Notes under the pieces: generated by a model | Told to the model about the DNA's origin: nothing | Seen by the model: only the letters and a program-made list of their open reading frames with translations | The model's database searches: none | Origin: Bradyrhizobium prioriisuperbiae | GTDB lineage: Bacteria > Pseudomonadota > Alphaproteobacteria > Rhizobiales > Xanthobacteraceae | Direction of reading: 5' to 3' | DNA length: 64,000 nucleotides | Assembly (NCBI RefSeq): GCF_032397745.1 | Contig: NZ_CP135921.1 | Span: 7,924,501 to 7,988,500 of the forward strand | Made by a program: the position numbers and the translations under genes | Shown here: positions 10,013-18,721 of the stretch, in pieces | Numbering within the stretch: position 1 is the first letter of the stretch | Layout: the number at the start of each line of letters is the position of its first letter

Positions 10013-10759
10013 ATGGAAACTCCCTGGATTTTTCGGCTAGCACCTCGCCCGGATTCCAAGCTCCGATTAATTTGCTTTCCGCATGCAGGCCGCGGACCTT
10101 CGATGTTTAATTCTTGGGCGCGGGAACTCCCAGACGCCATCGAGGTGTGCGCCGTACACCTTCCCGGACGCGAGAGCCGCATCCGAGAGCCAAGCCTCAA
10201 AGCGATGTCTGACCTCGTCGAGAAACTCGTTGATGGTCTCGACAGCGCGATCGGTGGCCCCTATGCGATTTTTGGACATAGCGTTGGAGCCTTAATGGCT
10301 TTTGAGTTCACACGCGAGCTTCGGCGACGGGAAAAGCCGCTGCCTGTACATCTGTTTGTCTCCGGACGTCGGGCGCCGCAGTGCCCGCCAGGCCCTGCCA
10401 CTCACCAGCTGAACGATCAAGATTTTTTGGCCGACGTTACCAGCCGATACGGAGAGATGCCTGGCTCAGTCCTTGCTGATCCGGAAATTCTCGCCGTCTT
10501 CTTGGACATTGTCCGCTCTGATGTGCGCGTAATGGACACGTATAAATACAAGGAGGAGCCCGCCTTCCCCGTGCCGATTTCCGCATACGGCGGCAGCCTC
10601 GATCAAATGCTTACCCGTCCGATGCTCGAAGCATGGCAGACACATACCAATTTGACGTTCCGGCTGCGCATGTTTGACGACGGACACTTTTTCCCAGATC
10701 TACTGCGCGCCCAGCTTCTTCGCGCCGTCATCGACGATCTTGGACTCCTGACCTCATAA
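10013..10759 (+). CDS. Type II thioesterase (external editing thioesterase of NRPS/PKS)
   Basis: A 248-residue alpha/beta hydrolase of the GrsT/RifR type II thioesterase family. It has LRLICFPHAGRGPSMF at the N-terminus, the nucleophile elbow GHSVGA (Ser near residue 90), a catalytic Asp in SAYGGSLDQM and a catalytic His in DDGHFFPD. Length and all three catalytic elements are intact. Such enzymes free stalled or mis-primed carrier proteins in assembly lines. It lies divergent from the E1/E2-NRPS/PKS operon and is presumably part of the same pathway. A second, broken copy of the family lies at 12760-13425 on the other strand. The start codon precedes TPWIFRLAPRPDS; the adjacent upstream sequence is debris. 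Confidence 0.92.
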   Translation: METPWIFRLAPRPDSKLRLICFPHAGRGPSMFNSWARELPDAIEVCAVHLPGRESRIREPSLKAMSDLVEKLVDGLDSAIGGPYAIFGHSVGALMAFEFTRELRRREKPLPVHLFVSGRRAPQCPPGPATHQLNDQDFLADVTSRYGEMPGSVLADPEILAVFLDIVRSDVRVMDTYKYKEEPAFPVPISAYGGSLDQMLTRPMLEAWQTHTNLTFRLRMFDDGHFFPDLLRAQLLRAVIDDLGLLTS

Positions 10760-11066
10760 CCGACAATTGTTTCGCACTCTGTCTGACGGAAATGGCATCT
10801 CAAGGAAATGGCCCAACGTTCGTGGGTCGCTCAATCATCAAAGCCACTCCCGATCGCAGTTCGTCCGGCAAATGGAACAGGCGTTCGCCAGACCGTCAGA
10901 TTCCTTGGCTGAATTTCCATACGATTTCGACTGCTGCGCGACTATTGAGCATCGCGAAAGTTAATGGAATTCTATTCTTCTAAACAGCGGTGCGGCAACA
11001 CGAAGCTACTAAGCTCACGCCGAGATCGAAAAACTTTCTAGTTGATGTCCAGAGCCGTCCGCCGGG
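10760..11066. other. Intergenic stretch, nothing recognised
   Basis: About 300 nt between the convergent thioesterase and MATE genes. Only short, featureless open frames are present. I see no hairpin followed by a T-run and no repeat. Confidence 0.5.
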
Positions 11067-12488
11067 TTACGGCCGCGCATGAACGCTGCTTTGGCCGGAA
11101 TCTGACCCCCGCTGGCACATCTCGGGGCGGGCATCGCGGCCAAGCCGCGCCAGCACGCCGGGGAATCTTGCCGCGAGCCGCACCACTGCAAAGACGAACG
11201 CGAGCGCAATGCCGATCCAGATTCCGCTGCCGCCAAATCCAAGGCCGAACGCGAACAGCACGGCGCCGCCGAGCCCGACGCCCCAGTAGCCGAGCATGAC
11301 GCGCCATAGCACGGAGTTGGCGTCGCGGAGCCCGCGCAGGATGCTGCCCATGACGATAACGAGTCCCGACAACAACTGGACCGCCGCGCAGAAGCGGAAG
11401 AAGCCGCGCGCGGTTTCGATCACGGCCTCGCTGCCCGACGACCGTGACCACAGCAAGAGACGGACCAGGGTGTCAGAGCACGTGACCAGTACGACGCCGA
11501 CCGCAATCGATGCGGCACTGCCGGCAATGAGCGCCACTGTTATGGCGTGCCTGATGGCGCCGACATCGCGCTGACCGAGCAGCAGCGAGATCCGCGCCAT
11601 GGCGGCCTGCGAAATCCCGATCGGGATCATCAAACAGATGTTGAGCCACAACACGACGATGCCATGGGCACCGAGTGCGACCTTGCCGAAATAGCCCATC
11701 AGCATGGTTGAGGCTGTGAACATCGATGCTTCGGACAAGAAGATAGCGCCAACCGGAATGCCGATTCCAAGCACCTCGCGCACGGCAAGCCCGGCGCGGC
11801 GATCGCGCAGGCCTTTCGGAATGCGCGGCGCATGCCACATCGCGATGGCGAGCAAGCCGAACATCAGCCAGTTGGTCAGCGCAATAGTCAGACCGATCGC
11901 CATCAAGCCGTCGATGGCCGAGGCGCCGCCGGCAAGCAACAGATTGCAAGCGAAGTTGAAGGCCGTGCCCGCGATGATGATAGGGTTGAGCCATTTGAGA
12001 TCGTTCGCCGCGATTAGGAAGAATCTCAGCGCGACCACGATGATGCCCGGCAAATAGCCGGGCAGCAGTCCCCAAATGAAACGCTGCGCGAGCACGACCA
12101 GCGCCGGGTCCTGACCGGTGCGCGCGAGACACCATGGCACTCCCGCCATGATCGCGGTCGCGCCGAGGCCCATCATGACGGCGAGGAAAAGACCGCCGCG
12201 GATGGCGCGCGTGGCCGCCGCATCGTCACCGGCTCCGATGCCCATGCTGACGAGCGGGACCAGGCCTTGCAGCACGCCAAGGGCGGTGATGAACAACAAC
12301 AGCCCGATGCTGCCGACAAGGCTGCCAGCGGCCAGCGCGTCGACGCCAAGCCGTCCGGTCATGCTCGTTGTCACGAACGGGATCGCGAGCTGCAGCAGCT
12401 GGTTGAATGCGAGCGTCAAGCCCGAACGACCGAGGTGACGGGCTTCCTGCCGCCACAAGGCGTCGCGTGGTGCAGAGGGGACTTGCAT
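11067..12488 (-). CDS. MATE-family multidrug/metabolite efflux transporter (NorM type)
   Basis: A 473-residue polytopic membrane protein with the two-bundle MATE layout. Early FNQLLQLAIPFVTTSMTGRL and DALAAGSLVGS blocks recur in the second half as GIPVGAIFLSEASMF and VALGAHGIVV, giving roughly 12 membrane segments. MATE proteins are Na+- or H+-driven antiporters that export drugs or small metabolites across the inner membrane. It lies downstream of, and convergent with, the thioesterase. It could export the product of the E2-NRPS/PKS pathway, but it also borders the debris zone and may simply be chromosomal. The C-terminal 25 residues are hydrophilic and poorly conserved-looking. Confidence 0.88.
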   Translation of the reverse strand: MQVPSAPRDALWRQEARHLGRSGLTLAFNQLLQLAIPFVTTSMTGRLGVDALAAGSLVGSIGLLLFITALGVLQGLVPLVSMGIGAGDDAAATRAIRGGLFLAVMMGLGATAIMAGVPWCLARTGQDPALVVLAQRFIWGLLPGYLPGIIVVALRFFLIAANDLKWLNPIIIAGTAFNFACNLLLAGGASAIDGLMAIGLTIALTNWLMFGLLAIAMWHAPRIPKGLRDRRAGLAVREVLGIGIPVGAIFLSEASMFTASTMLMGYFGKVALGAHGIVVLWLNICLMIPIGISQAAMARISLLLGQRDVGAIRHAITVALIAGSAASIAVGVVLVTCSDTLVRLLLWSRSSGSEAVIETARGFFRFCAAVQLLSGLVIVMGSILRGLRDANSVLWRVMLGYWGVGLGGAVLFAFGLGFGGSGIWIGIALAFVFAVVRLAARFPGVLARLGRDARPEMCQRGSDSGQSSVHARP

Positions 12489-12540
12489 GATAGGCGCCCG
12501 TTATAGCGGACCGACCGGAAGACACAGCTCGCAATGGAGT

Positions 12541-12680
12541 TGCCCCCCCACGGCGCGCAGGCCCGCGCCGCCGGCGCCGACCACGACGACGTCGTAGGTG
12601 TGGTCTTCGATCGGATAGGCCTTGCCGTTGGTGGCGGGGCCATTGGATTTGATCGAGTTGCCGGTACCGTCAGCGGCCAT
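12541..12680 (-). pseudogene. sdhA: 5' fragment of sdhA (succinate dehydrogenase flavoprotein subunit)
   Basis: From the ATG at 12680 the minus strand encodes MAADGTGNSIKSNG, then KAYPIEDHTYDVVVVGAGG and AGLRAV. This is the N-terminus of alphaproteobacterial, especially bradyrhizobial, SdhA, including the FAD-binding GxGxxG loop. Homology stops abruptly after about 47 codons, exactly where SdhA would continue into its conserved cysteine/serine-rich segment, and the frame then runs to an unrelated stop. It is too short to function. It most likely marks a recombination or duplication break. An intact sdhA is expected elsewhere on the chromosome. Confidence 0.82.
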
Positions 12681-12759
12681 GGATCACACTCCCGACAACA
12701 ATCGAACATTGAGAGGGCCGCCAAAATTGGAGGTTGCATGAACCTATATCCTCAATCCT

Positions 12760-13425
12760 TCGCCAATGGTAGCCCGCGAGCCGTGAGCCAGTGCGATAAG
12801 TTCCTCTGACCGGGCGTGCGGGAAGAAATGGTCCCCGGAACCACCATGGAAATCGAACGTTCGAAGCGCGTAGTCACTCCAAAGCGCCACCGCCTCGGGC
12901 GGCGCCGCACTGTCCCGTTGGGCTGCGACCGCCGCGAGGGGAATACTGACCCCGCGTGGCCGTCCGCGGTCTGCCAGTTCTCGGCGATGCTGAGGTCGGC
13001 CTGTATCAGCGGCAGGATGGCATCCAGCACTTCCTCATTTTCGAGGACCCGATCGGCCAGTCCCCCCAATGTCTTCAACCGGTCGATGAGTTCGGATCGT
13101 GACAGAAGATGCCACGGCGATATTCTTCCGCTGCTGGGCGGGCGTGCCCCGCAAAGCACCAGCCTGGTGGGAACCCCGCCTTTGATTGATTCCAGACGTT
13201 GAGCCAAGCTGAAGGCCACCAGTGCGCCCAATGATCGAATAAGGCGCAGCCTCCAGCCACCCCCGCAGGTCGCGTGCCAGTCCGCCCGCCAAATCCTCGA
13301 TGGACGTTGCCAGCGGCTCGTCATGCCGAATGCCGCGACCCGGATATTCGATCGAACAGATCACCAGACCCGGACCGTTAAAGCGACGGTCGTACCGCTG
13401 ACGCTCTGTCACATTGCTAGTCTCA
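12760..13425 (-). pseudogene. Broken type II thioesterase (at least two frameshifts)
   Basis: Three frames must be stitched. The N-terminal part (from about 13425) gives LVICSIEYPGRGIRHDEPLA and GWLEAAPYSIIG. A shift at the nucleophile elbow then leads into SLGALVAFSLAQRLES, RLVLCGARPPSSGR and SRSELIDRLKTLGGLADRVL. A second shift near 12860 restores FDFHGGSGDHFFPHARSEEL, which contains the catalytic-histidine motif. Together these cover most of a GrsT-type thioesterase, ending near 12760. It is a decayed paralogue of the intact gene at 10013-10759, a hint that a larger or older assembly-line cluster once extended here. Confidence 0.8.
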
Positions 13426-13469
13426 GCGCGATCAACCAACTGGCGTTGGTGGCCGGTTCTGTCAGACGC

Positions 13470-13740
13470 CGTAAGGGTCCAACCGCCGCGCCCCGATTGC
13501 CCTTGGGAAAGTACTTCGCCAGGAATTCGTCGAAGCGGCGGATACCGGAATCGTCATTCCATTGGGCATCGGCGGCATCCCTCAGATAAGCAGCAGAAAC
13601 GATGCCCTGGCCGTTCTCCAGACCGGCCGGCTCCATTACCCACCACCGGCGCTTAAGGTCTTCACGACGCGAGAAATCCCGCGACAGTCGGCAATGCCGG
13701 TGTGTCCAATCATTCCGCCTGCCCTGCTCAAGTTGGCTGT
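13470..13740 (-). pseudogene. Fragment of a branched-chain amino-acid-type ABC substrate-binding protein
   Basis: The minus strand reads MEPAGLENGQGIVSAAYLRD then AADAQWNDDSGIRRF and FLAKYFPKGN. This closely follows the 'PAGLENAQGIISAAYLKDPTDPQWKDD' block I recall from LivK-type (Peripla_BP_6) proteins of bradyrhizobia. Upstream residues are only weakly alignable, and the downstream part passes into unrelated sequence just before the broken thioesterase. It is a non-functional piece of about 90 codons. Its exact ends are uncertain. Confidence 0.6.
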
Positions 13741-13780
13741 TGCAAGATTTTTCCCGATCTCCCGGTGCACACGCCGCCCT

Positions 13781-14113
13781 CTAATTCATTGAAAATTTGA
13801 ACTTTCTGTCCAATCCATCAGCCAAGACGTCGGGTTGCTCTCTGCCGAGGTCGACCAAGTTTGACGCCACGCTACTCCCAAAGACTCGCCCCTCATCTTG
13901 TCCCTCGGGCAAGGTTACAGAAAAAATCAATAGAGATTTCAGAACATTATACGAACTGTTCGAATCTCTCCGAGTGCGCCAGTCGAGCGGTTTCGTGCAG
14001 CCATTCTCAACGCATTGCATTGCGCCAACCGCCAGATCGCTCGTTCTCAAAACGCGGACATCAGGCGACGATGCCCCGTCCATCGCGGGCATCACGAAAC
14101 GATGATCCTGCAA
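13781..14113 (-). other. Open frame with weak receiver-domain resemblance; otherwise unexplained stretch 13741-14204
   Basis: A 110-codon minus-strand frame contains VMPAMDG and, about 20 residues later, DLAVGAMQCVENGCTKPLDW. The order and spacing loosely recall a FixJ-type response-regulator receiver (the MPxMxG loop followed by a 'VxAMxAGAxxFLTKPF' block). The rest is unrecognisable and no HTH is seen. It could be a decayed regulator or a chance frame. Base composition is AT-richer than the cytochrome gene that follows. No other feature was found in 13741-14204. Confidence 0.25.
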
Positions 14114-14204
14114 TTTAAAGCGTTTGGTGCGACCGCCGCGACAATCTTGAACCGGAACGCACAGCCTCTATCTGCATTCCATACCAGCACGTCGGAGGTG
14201 TCCC

Positions 14205-14735
14205 ATGCGTATCCTTGCGGCTATCGGTGCATTGGCAATCGCGATCGGCCTTGCCGCCGCGGCATTCTTCTTCGGCGGGTTTTATAGCATTGCAGGCACC
14301 ACGGAAGATCCCGCTGTTGTCACCTGGGCGCTGACGCGCGTGCGCACGGCGTCCATCAATCGCCACGCGACCGCAACAGCGCCCGCCTCCTTCAATGACC
14401 CCGCCACGGTGCAGTCCGGCGCTCGGGCTTACGCAACGTTCGGCTGCGCGACCTGCCACGGAGCGCCCGGCGTCAAATGGCAGAAATTCTCCGAAGGCCT
14501 GCATCCTGATCCGCCGGACCTGAAGGAGGTCGCCGGCGAGCTCTCCCCTGCCCAGTTATTCTGGGTCATCAAGAACGGCATCAACATGACGGGCATGCCG
14601 AGTTTCGAGCAGGCCGGCGCCACGGACACCGAGATCTGGTCGATCGCGGCGTTTGTCAAAAAGCTGCCGGTCGTTTCCGATGCCGACTACAAGACCTGGA
14701 CCGCGTCCCTCGATCCGGCCTCGCCCGCGAAATAG
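14205..14735 (+). CDS. Membrane-anchored or secreted class I c-type cytochrome
   Basis: A 176-residue protein with one N-terminal hydrophobic segment (about residues 3-23, signal anchor or signal peptide). It has a single haem-attachment motif CATCH (Cys81, Cys84, His85) and a likely axial methionine in MTGMPSF (Met131). The C-terminal helix region is AAFVKKLPVVSDADY. It would act in the periplasm as a small electron carrier; the partner is unknown. GGAGGTG lies just before the ATG. It is the first gene of normal chromosomal character right of the debris zone, convergent with the membrane protein downstream. Confidence 0.9.
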   Translation: MRILAAIGALAIAIGLAAAAFFFGGFYSIAGTTEDPAVVTWALTRVRTASINRHATATAPASFNDPATVQSGARAYATFGCATCHGAPGVKWQKFSEGLHPDPPDLKEVAGELSPAQLFWVIKNGINMTGMPSFEQAGATDTEIWSIAAFVKKLPVVSDADYKTWTASLDPASPAK

Positions 14736-14761
14736 TAGATTTGATCTCGGCAGGCGCTGGT

Positions 14762-16102
14762 TCAAGTCTCCAGGGAGTCGCCGCTGCGCCAACCCGACGC
14801 GGCGACAAAGGCACCGGCGATGCCGGCGATCACCGCCCAATAGCCATAACGAAAGTCGGGCGCCACACCGACGAAAAGGAAGCTCAGGATGTAAATCGTC
14901 GCGGACCCGCACAATCCAAGTGCGAAGACGCCTTCGCGCGTGTCACGTCGTCGCCAGCCCACACCGCAGACGACGAGACACAGCAACAACCACGCGCCGA
15001 GACGAAACAAGGGTGTCGGTTTCAACCAATCATGCACCGAGACCAGAGCGTTGAACGCCGCCCGATCAGGGAAAACCGTCTGATTAGGACGTTCGATATC
15101 AGCGAGCCACATCGTCAGATTGCCGGCGGTGAGGAAATTCCAGAAGTATGCAGACCGATGTTCGAGATAGGCGACCGGATGCCGCCCGATCGCGCGCAGC
15201 CACGCGTTGGAGATCGCGGACGTTCCGAACAGGCCTTCTTCCCGCTCGATCTTTCGCATCACAAAATCGCAGGGAGCCAGCCGCCAATAGACGTCCCACT
15301 GGCTGGCGTCATAGCAGGTGTTGAGCAACTGGGTGTTTTCCGACGCACTCCATGTGACCGGATACTGGTTCTCCTTGGCAAAGTGGCTGATGCCGCCGAG
15401 ATCGAAGATCATGATCGATTGCAATGGATGCTGCCGCGTTGCTCCCAGCACGCCATAATAGACCAGTTGTACCGTGGCGAAGAGGCCGATCGCCGCCGGC
15501 ACGAAGAGGATGGCCGTCCGGCGCAGCGACATCCGCTGTGGCCAGATCACATAGGCGATGAGGATCGGCGCAGCGAGCAGCGCATTCGGCCGCAGCAGCA
15601 CGCCCAGGACAACCAGCGCAAACGCCAGCCATTGCGCCGGTCGCCGAGCCGACGACGGCCTCCCACATACCGCACACACGATGCTGGCAGCGAGCAACCA
15701 GCAGCCGGCCAGCAGCACGTCCCGCCAGATGATCCCGACGAAGACCAGTGCGGGCGGCAGCAGAGCCAGAATCGGCAGCACCAACGCGCTGCGCTTGCCG
15801 CGGCTCGCCTCGACAACCGACAGGACCCCAAAGCCAAGCCAGTACAATGCGGCCGCCAGAAGAAAAATGCTGGCTGCACCGGGGGCGATCGGATCGATCA
15901 CACCCCACAGCCACGTCATGACCGGCGACTGCCAATCGCCATACGTGCCCTTGGCGATGTCCTCGTAGACGTATTTGGCATCGAAGGTCATGATGCCGGG
16001 GTAGAAGATCAGCAGGGTCAGGCCGTAGCCCGCGGCGACAAGCGCACCAACGGCCCCGACCAGACGCCATTGCGATTCCGGCCGGTCAGTCCGTGACGGC
16101 AT
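14762..16102 (-). CDS. Polytopic membrane protein, possible GT-C-type glycosyltransferase or cell-surface polysaccharide protein
   Basis: A 446-residue protein with about 10 hydrophobic segments and a large non-membrane stretch between roughly residues 230 and 350. An early DAKYVYEDIAKGTYGDWQSP loop after the first membrane segment, with acidic residues, resembles the first extracytoplasmic loop of GT-C enzymes, but I do not recognise a specific family. It overlaps the FkbM methyltransferase gene by 17 nt and follows opgH on the same strand, so it is probably co-transcribed and involved in modifying or building the same envelope glycan. The function is inferred from context only. Confidence 0.7.
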   Translation of the reverse strand: MPSRTDRPESQWRLVGAVGALVAAGYGLTLLIFYPGIMTFDAKYVYEDIAKGTYGDWQSPVMTWLWGVIDPIAPGAASIFLLAAALYWLGFGVLSVVEASRGKRSALVLPILALLPPALVFVGIIWRDVLLAGCWLLAASIVCAVCGRPSSARRPAQWLAFALVVLGVLLRPNALLAAPILIAYVIWPQRMSLRRTAILFVPAAIGLFATVQLVYYGVLGATRQHPLQSIMIFDLGGISHFAKENQYPVTWSASENTQLLNTCYDASQWDVYWRLAPCDFVMRKIEREEGLFGTSAISNAWLRAIGRHPVAYLEHRSAYFWNFLTAGNLTMWLADIERPNQTVFPDRAAFNALVSVHDWLKPTPLFRLGAWLLLCLVVCGVGWRRRDTREGVFALGLCGSATIYILSFLFVGVAPDFRYGYWAVIAGIAGAFVAASGWRSGDSLET

Positions 16103-16829
16103 AGATATCCCCGGAATTGGCCTCCTGCGGCAGATCGAGCAGCCAGCGCGAGACGTCTGCAGCGCTCATCCAGGCGCCGACAAAGGCCTGGCTTTCACCG
16201 AGTGCGGCATTGAACCTGTCATAGCCCAGTGCCGAGCAGCGCGTGATGCAGGCAAGCCCGACCTCGCGCTGAATGGTCGTGAACTCGAACGACAATGCGC
16301 GTACCGCGCGGGACAGTCCGTGCAAGGCCTCTGCCTCAAAACCTTCCACATCGAGTTTGATGAAAGTGGGAGCGCCATGCTTGGCGATCAGTGCGTCGAG
16401 CGTGGTGACGGGAACGTTCACGCTTGCGGTCCAGCGTTGCGATGTCCAGCCTGGCGCGTCGCGCGCCGCGGCAATGAACGCGGCTGATATCGACGACACC
16501 GTAGGATTGTCGGTGTTGATCGTCATCGGTGCCGTCCCCGGTTCGCGTCCAACCGCCACGGCCTCGATGGAAACCGAGCGGCTGCGGCCATACAGGAGCT
16601 TGAGAACCCTGACCATCGCAGGCTGCGGCTCGACCGCGACGACCCGGGCGCCAAGGCGCCGAAACGAGGCCACCCGGTCGCCAACATGCGCACCGACATC
16701 AAACACCAGGTCTCCGGGCCGGACAAAATCGCCGTAAAGCCGGTCCATGGCGGCGGTGCGTGCTTTGTCGCCGTAATAAATCCGCAGGGAACGAACGGCG
16801 GCGCGTACGGTCCGGAGAGCCCCGAGCAC
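16086..16829 (-). CDS. FkbM-family SAM-dependent methyltransferase
   Basis: 247 residues. SAM-binding motif I is DLVFDVGAHVGDRVASF (about 41-57), followed by an acidic-loop VVAVEPQPAM. The family block FIKLDVEGFEAEALHGL is present near residue 165. FkbM enzymes methylate hydroxyl groups of sugars, peptides or polyketides. Placed between opgH (4 nt away) and the membrane protein (overlapping), it could O-methylate a surface or periplasmic glycan. The acceptor is unknown. Confidence 0.88.
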   Translation of the reverse strand: MLGALRTVRAAVRSLRIYYGDKARTAAMDRLYGDFVRPGDLVFDVGAHVGDRVASFRRLGARVVAVEPQPAMVRVLKLLYGRSRSVSIEAVAVGREPGTAPMTINTDNPTVSSISAAFIAAARDAPGWTSQRWTASVNVPVTTLDALIAKHGAPTFIKLDVEGFEAEALHGLSRAVRALSFEFTTIQREVGLACITRCSALGYDRFNAALGESQAFVGAWMSAADVSRWLLDLPQEANSGDIYAVTD

Positions 16830-16832
16830 CGC

Positions 16833-18662
16833 TTACACCGAAGTCGGCACGACCGGCCGAACCGCCGATTGAAGCGCAGGCAACGACAGCGCCAGCAAAT
16901 CCTGCGGAGTTGTCGTCTCTTCTGGAAGCCGGCCAACACCGATACGTGCCGCAAGTGCGCCGAGCCGCGGCCATGACGTCACCATCGCAAAGGGGACGGC
17001 CAAAGCCGGACCCGCGGCCAGCAGCAGGATGTAAGGCAACGCCGCCGGTTGTGTCGCGGCGACCGCGCCGATCGCGGCCCATCCGATCAGTGTCTGCGGC
17101 CACAAATTGCGGAACGCCAATGTCAGGGGCACGGCGTGATCGTCGCGAACCTGGCCGATCCAGCCGATCTCGCGGTTGAACAGCAGGCCGAGGAGAAAGA
17201 TCGTGTGACTGATCCAGAGGATCGGGCACAGCAGCAGCGAGTACACCGTTTCGATGGCGAAGTTGACGAGAAAGCGGCCGGCCCCGCCGAAGGCATGGCG
17301 CGCATGTGGCCGAAGCAGAATGTCGACGGCGCTGGCGATTTTCGGCGCAAACCACATCGCCAGGATCCAGGCGAACAGCACGCTGCCGACATCGGCGCGA
17401 ATGATGCTGGCCGGAGTGTCGCACAGCGCCAGCGCGATGGTCGCGAGTCCAAGCAGGCCGATCCAGGCTGGAGAGCCGATGAACATCAGAATGGCCAGCA
17501 CCAGCTGATAGCGGCTCACCGGCCGAAGATTAGGAAGCGAGAGGAACGGCCAATACTGCATGTTGCCTTCGCACCAGCGCAGATCGCGGCGCATGAATTC
17601 GAGCAGGGTCGGCGGATTTTCCTCCCACCCCAAATCCTCCTGCGCGACCACGCGCACGTGGTAGCCGGCGGACCGCATCAGCGCGGCTTCGATCTGATCG
17701 TGGCTGAGGATATGCCGCTCCTCCTCGCCATCTGTGGACAACAGAGGCAGCCGGCAGTGCGTCATGAAGGGGTCGAGACGCAGAACCGCATTGTGCCCCC
17801 AGTAAGGGCCGCAATCGGATTGCCACCACGCACTGCCGACGGTGTAGGAGCGCATGCCGAGACGCATGCCGAACTGGAAGATGCGGGCGAACAGGCTTGT
17901 CGACGGCAGGCCGACGATCAGCCCCTGCAGGATGCCGAGCCTGGGGTCAGCCTGCATGATGCGCACCAGGCGCAGGATCGCGTTGGCCGTCATGAAGCTG
18001 TCGGCATCCAGCGTGACGGCGAATTCGTGATCGCGGCCCCAGCGCTCACAAAAATCAAAGACATTGCCGGCCTTGTAACCGGTATTGACGGTGCGGCGCC
18101 GGTAAGTGATTTCGATGCGATCACGCCACCGCTGCGCCAGGGCGGCGAAATGTTCTTCCTCCCTCGCTGCGACGTCGGCGGAATCGCTATCGCTGAGCAC
18201 GTAGAGATGGAAGCGCCCGCCATACCCCGATGCGTCGAGGCCCGCGAGCATCGGCTCGAGATTCCTGAGGATTCGATCCGGCAGTTCGTTGCGAATACAC
18301 AGCAGAATGGCGGTCGACGCGGTCACGGCCTCGTCCCCGCGAATCCGCGCCTCGGCCGGCAGCACCGCGACCGCTGGATCCATGGCGGACCGCAGCAGGA
18401 CAAAACCGATCACGGCATTCCAGAAGCCCGCGACCATCCATGGCAATGTGACGGCAAACAGCATAAGCGCCACACAATCGAGCAGTCCGAAGCCACCCGG
18501 CGCGAGCGTCAGCACCGCAAGCCACAGCGATACAGCGATCGTCACCACAAAGAGCAGCGCGAACATCACGCGCCGGGCGAGCACGCTCTTGTCGGCCACA
18601 TGATTTTGTATTGCCTGGGGTGCGGTTTGCTCTAACACGAGGGGGAACGACTTCTCTTTCAT
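16833..18662 (-). CDS. opgH: Glucan biosynthesis glucosyltransferase H (OpgH/MdoH-like)
   Basis: About 609 residues from the ATG before KEKSFPLVLEQ; an upstream TTG start is possible but less convincing. It is a membrane-embedded GT2 processive beta-glucosyltransferase. The order is two N-terminal membrane segments, a catalytic domain with the metal-binding TLDADS (about 218-222), then EDLGWEENPP and the acceptor motif RRDLRWCEGNMQ, then several C-terminal membrane segments. OpgH makes the glucan backbone of osmoregulated periplasmic glucans from UDP-glucose. The usual partner opgG is not adjacent. Instead FkbM and a polytopic protein follow, suggesting a decorated or variant glucan. It is divergent from the MDR gene at 18722. 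Confidence 0.86.
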   Translation of the reverse strand: MKEKSFPLVLEQTAPQAIQNHVADKSVLARRVMFALLFVVTIAVSLWLAVLTLAPGGFGLLDCVALMLFAVTLPWMVAGFWNAVIGFVLLRSAMDPAVAVLPAEARIRGDEAVTASTAILLCIRNELPDRILRNLEPMLAGLDASGYGGRFHLYVLSDSDSADVAAREEEHFAALAQRWRDRIEITYRRRTVNTGYKAGNVFDFCERWGRDHEFAVTLDADSFMTANAILRLVRIMQADPRLGILQGLIVGLPSTSLFARIFQFGMRLGMRSYTVGSAWWQSDCGPYWGHNAVLRLDPFMTHCRLPLLSTDGEEERHILSHDQIEAALMRSAGYHVRVVAQEDLGWEENPPTLLEFMRRDLRWCEGNMQYWPFLSLPNLRPVSRYQLVLAILMFIGSPAWIGLLGLATIALALCDTPASIIRADVGSVLFAWILAMWFAPKIASAVDILLRPHARHAFGGAGRFLVNFAIETVYSLLLCPILWISHTIFLLGLLFNREIGWIGQVRDDHAVPLTLAFRNLWPQTLIGWAAIGAVAATQPAALPYILLLAAGPALAVPFAMVTSWPRLGALAARIGVGRLPEETTTPQDLLALSLPALQSAVRPVVPTSV

Positions 18663-18721
18663 CGGCGGGCGGTGCAGACTGCACCTATAACACGTCAACC
18701 TGTCGGGAATTCCAGTCCGAG

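Noticed and set aside
17049..18635. Plus-strand open frame of over 500 codons
   Set aside because: Antisense shadow of opgH, which has clear GT2 motifs; no domain of its own.
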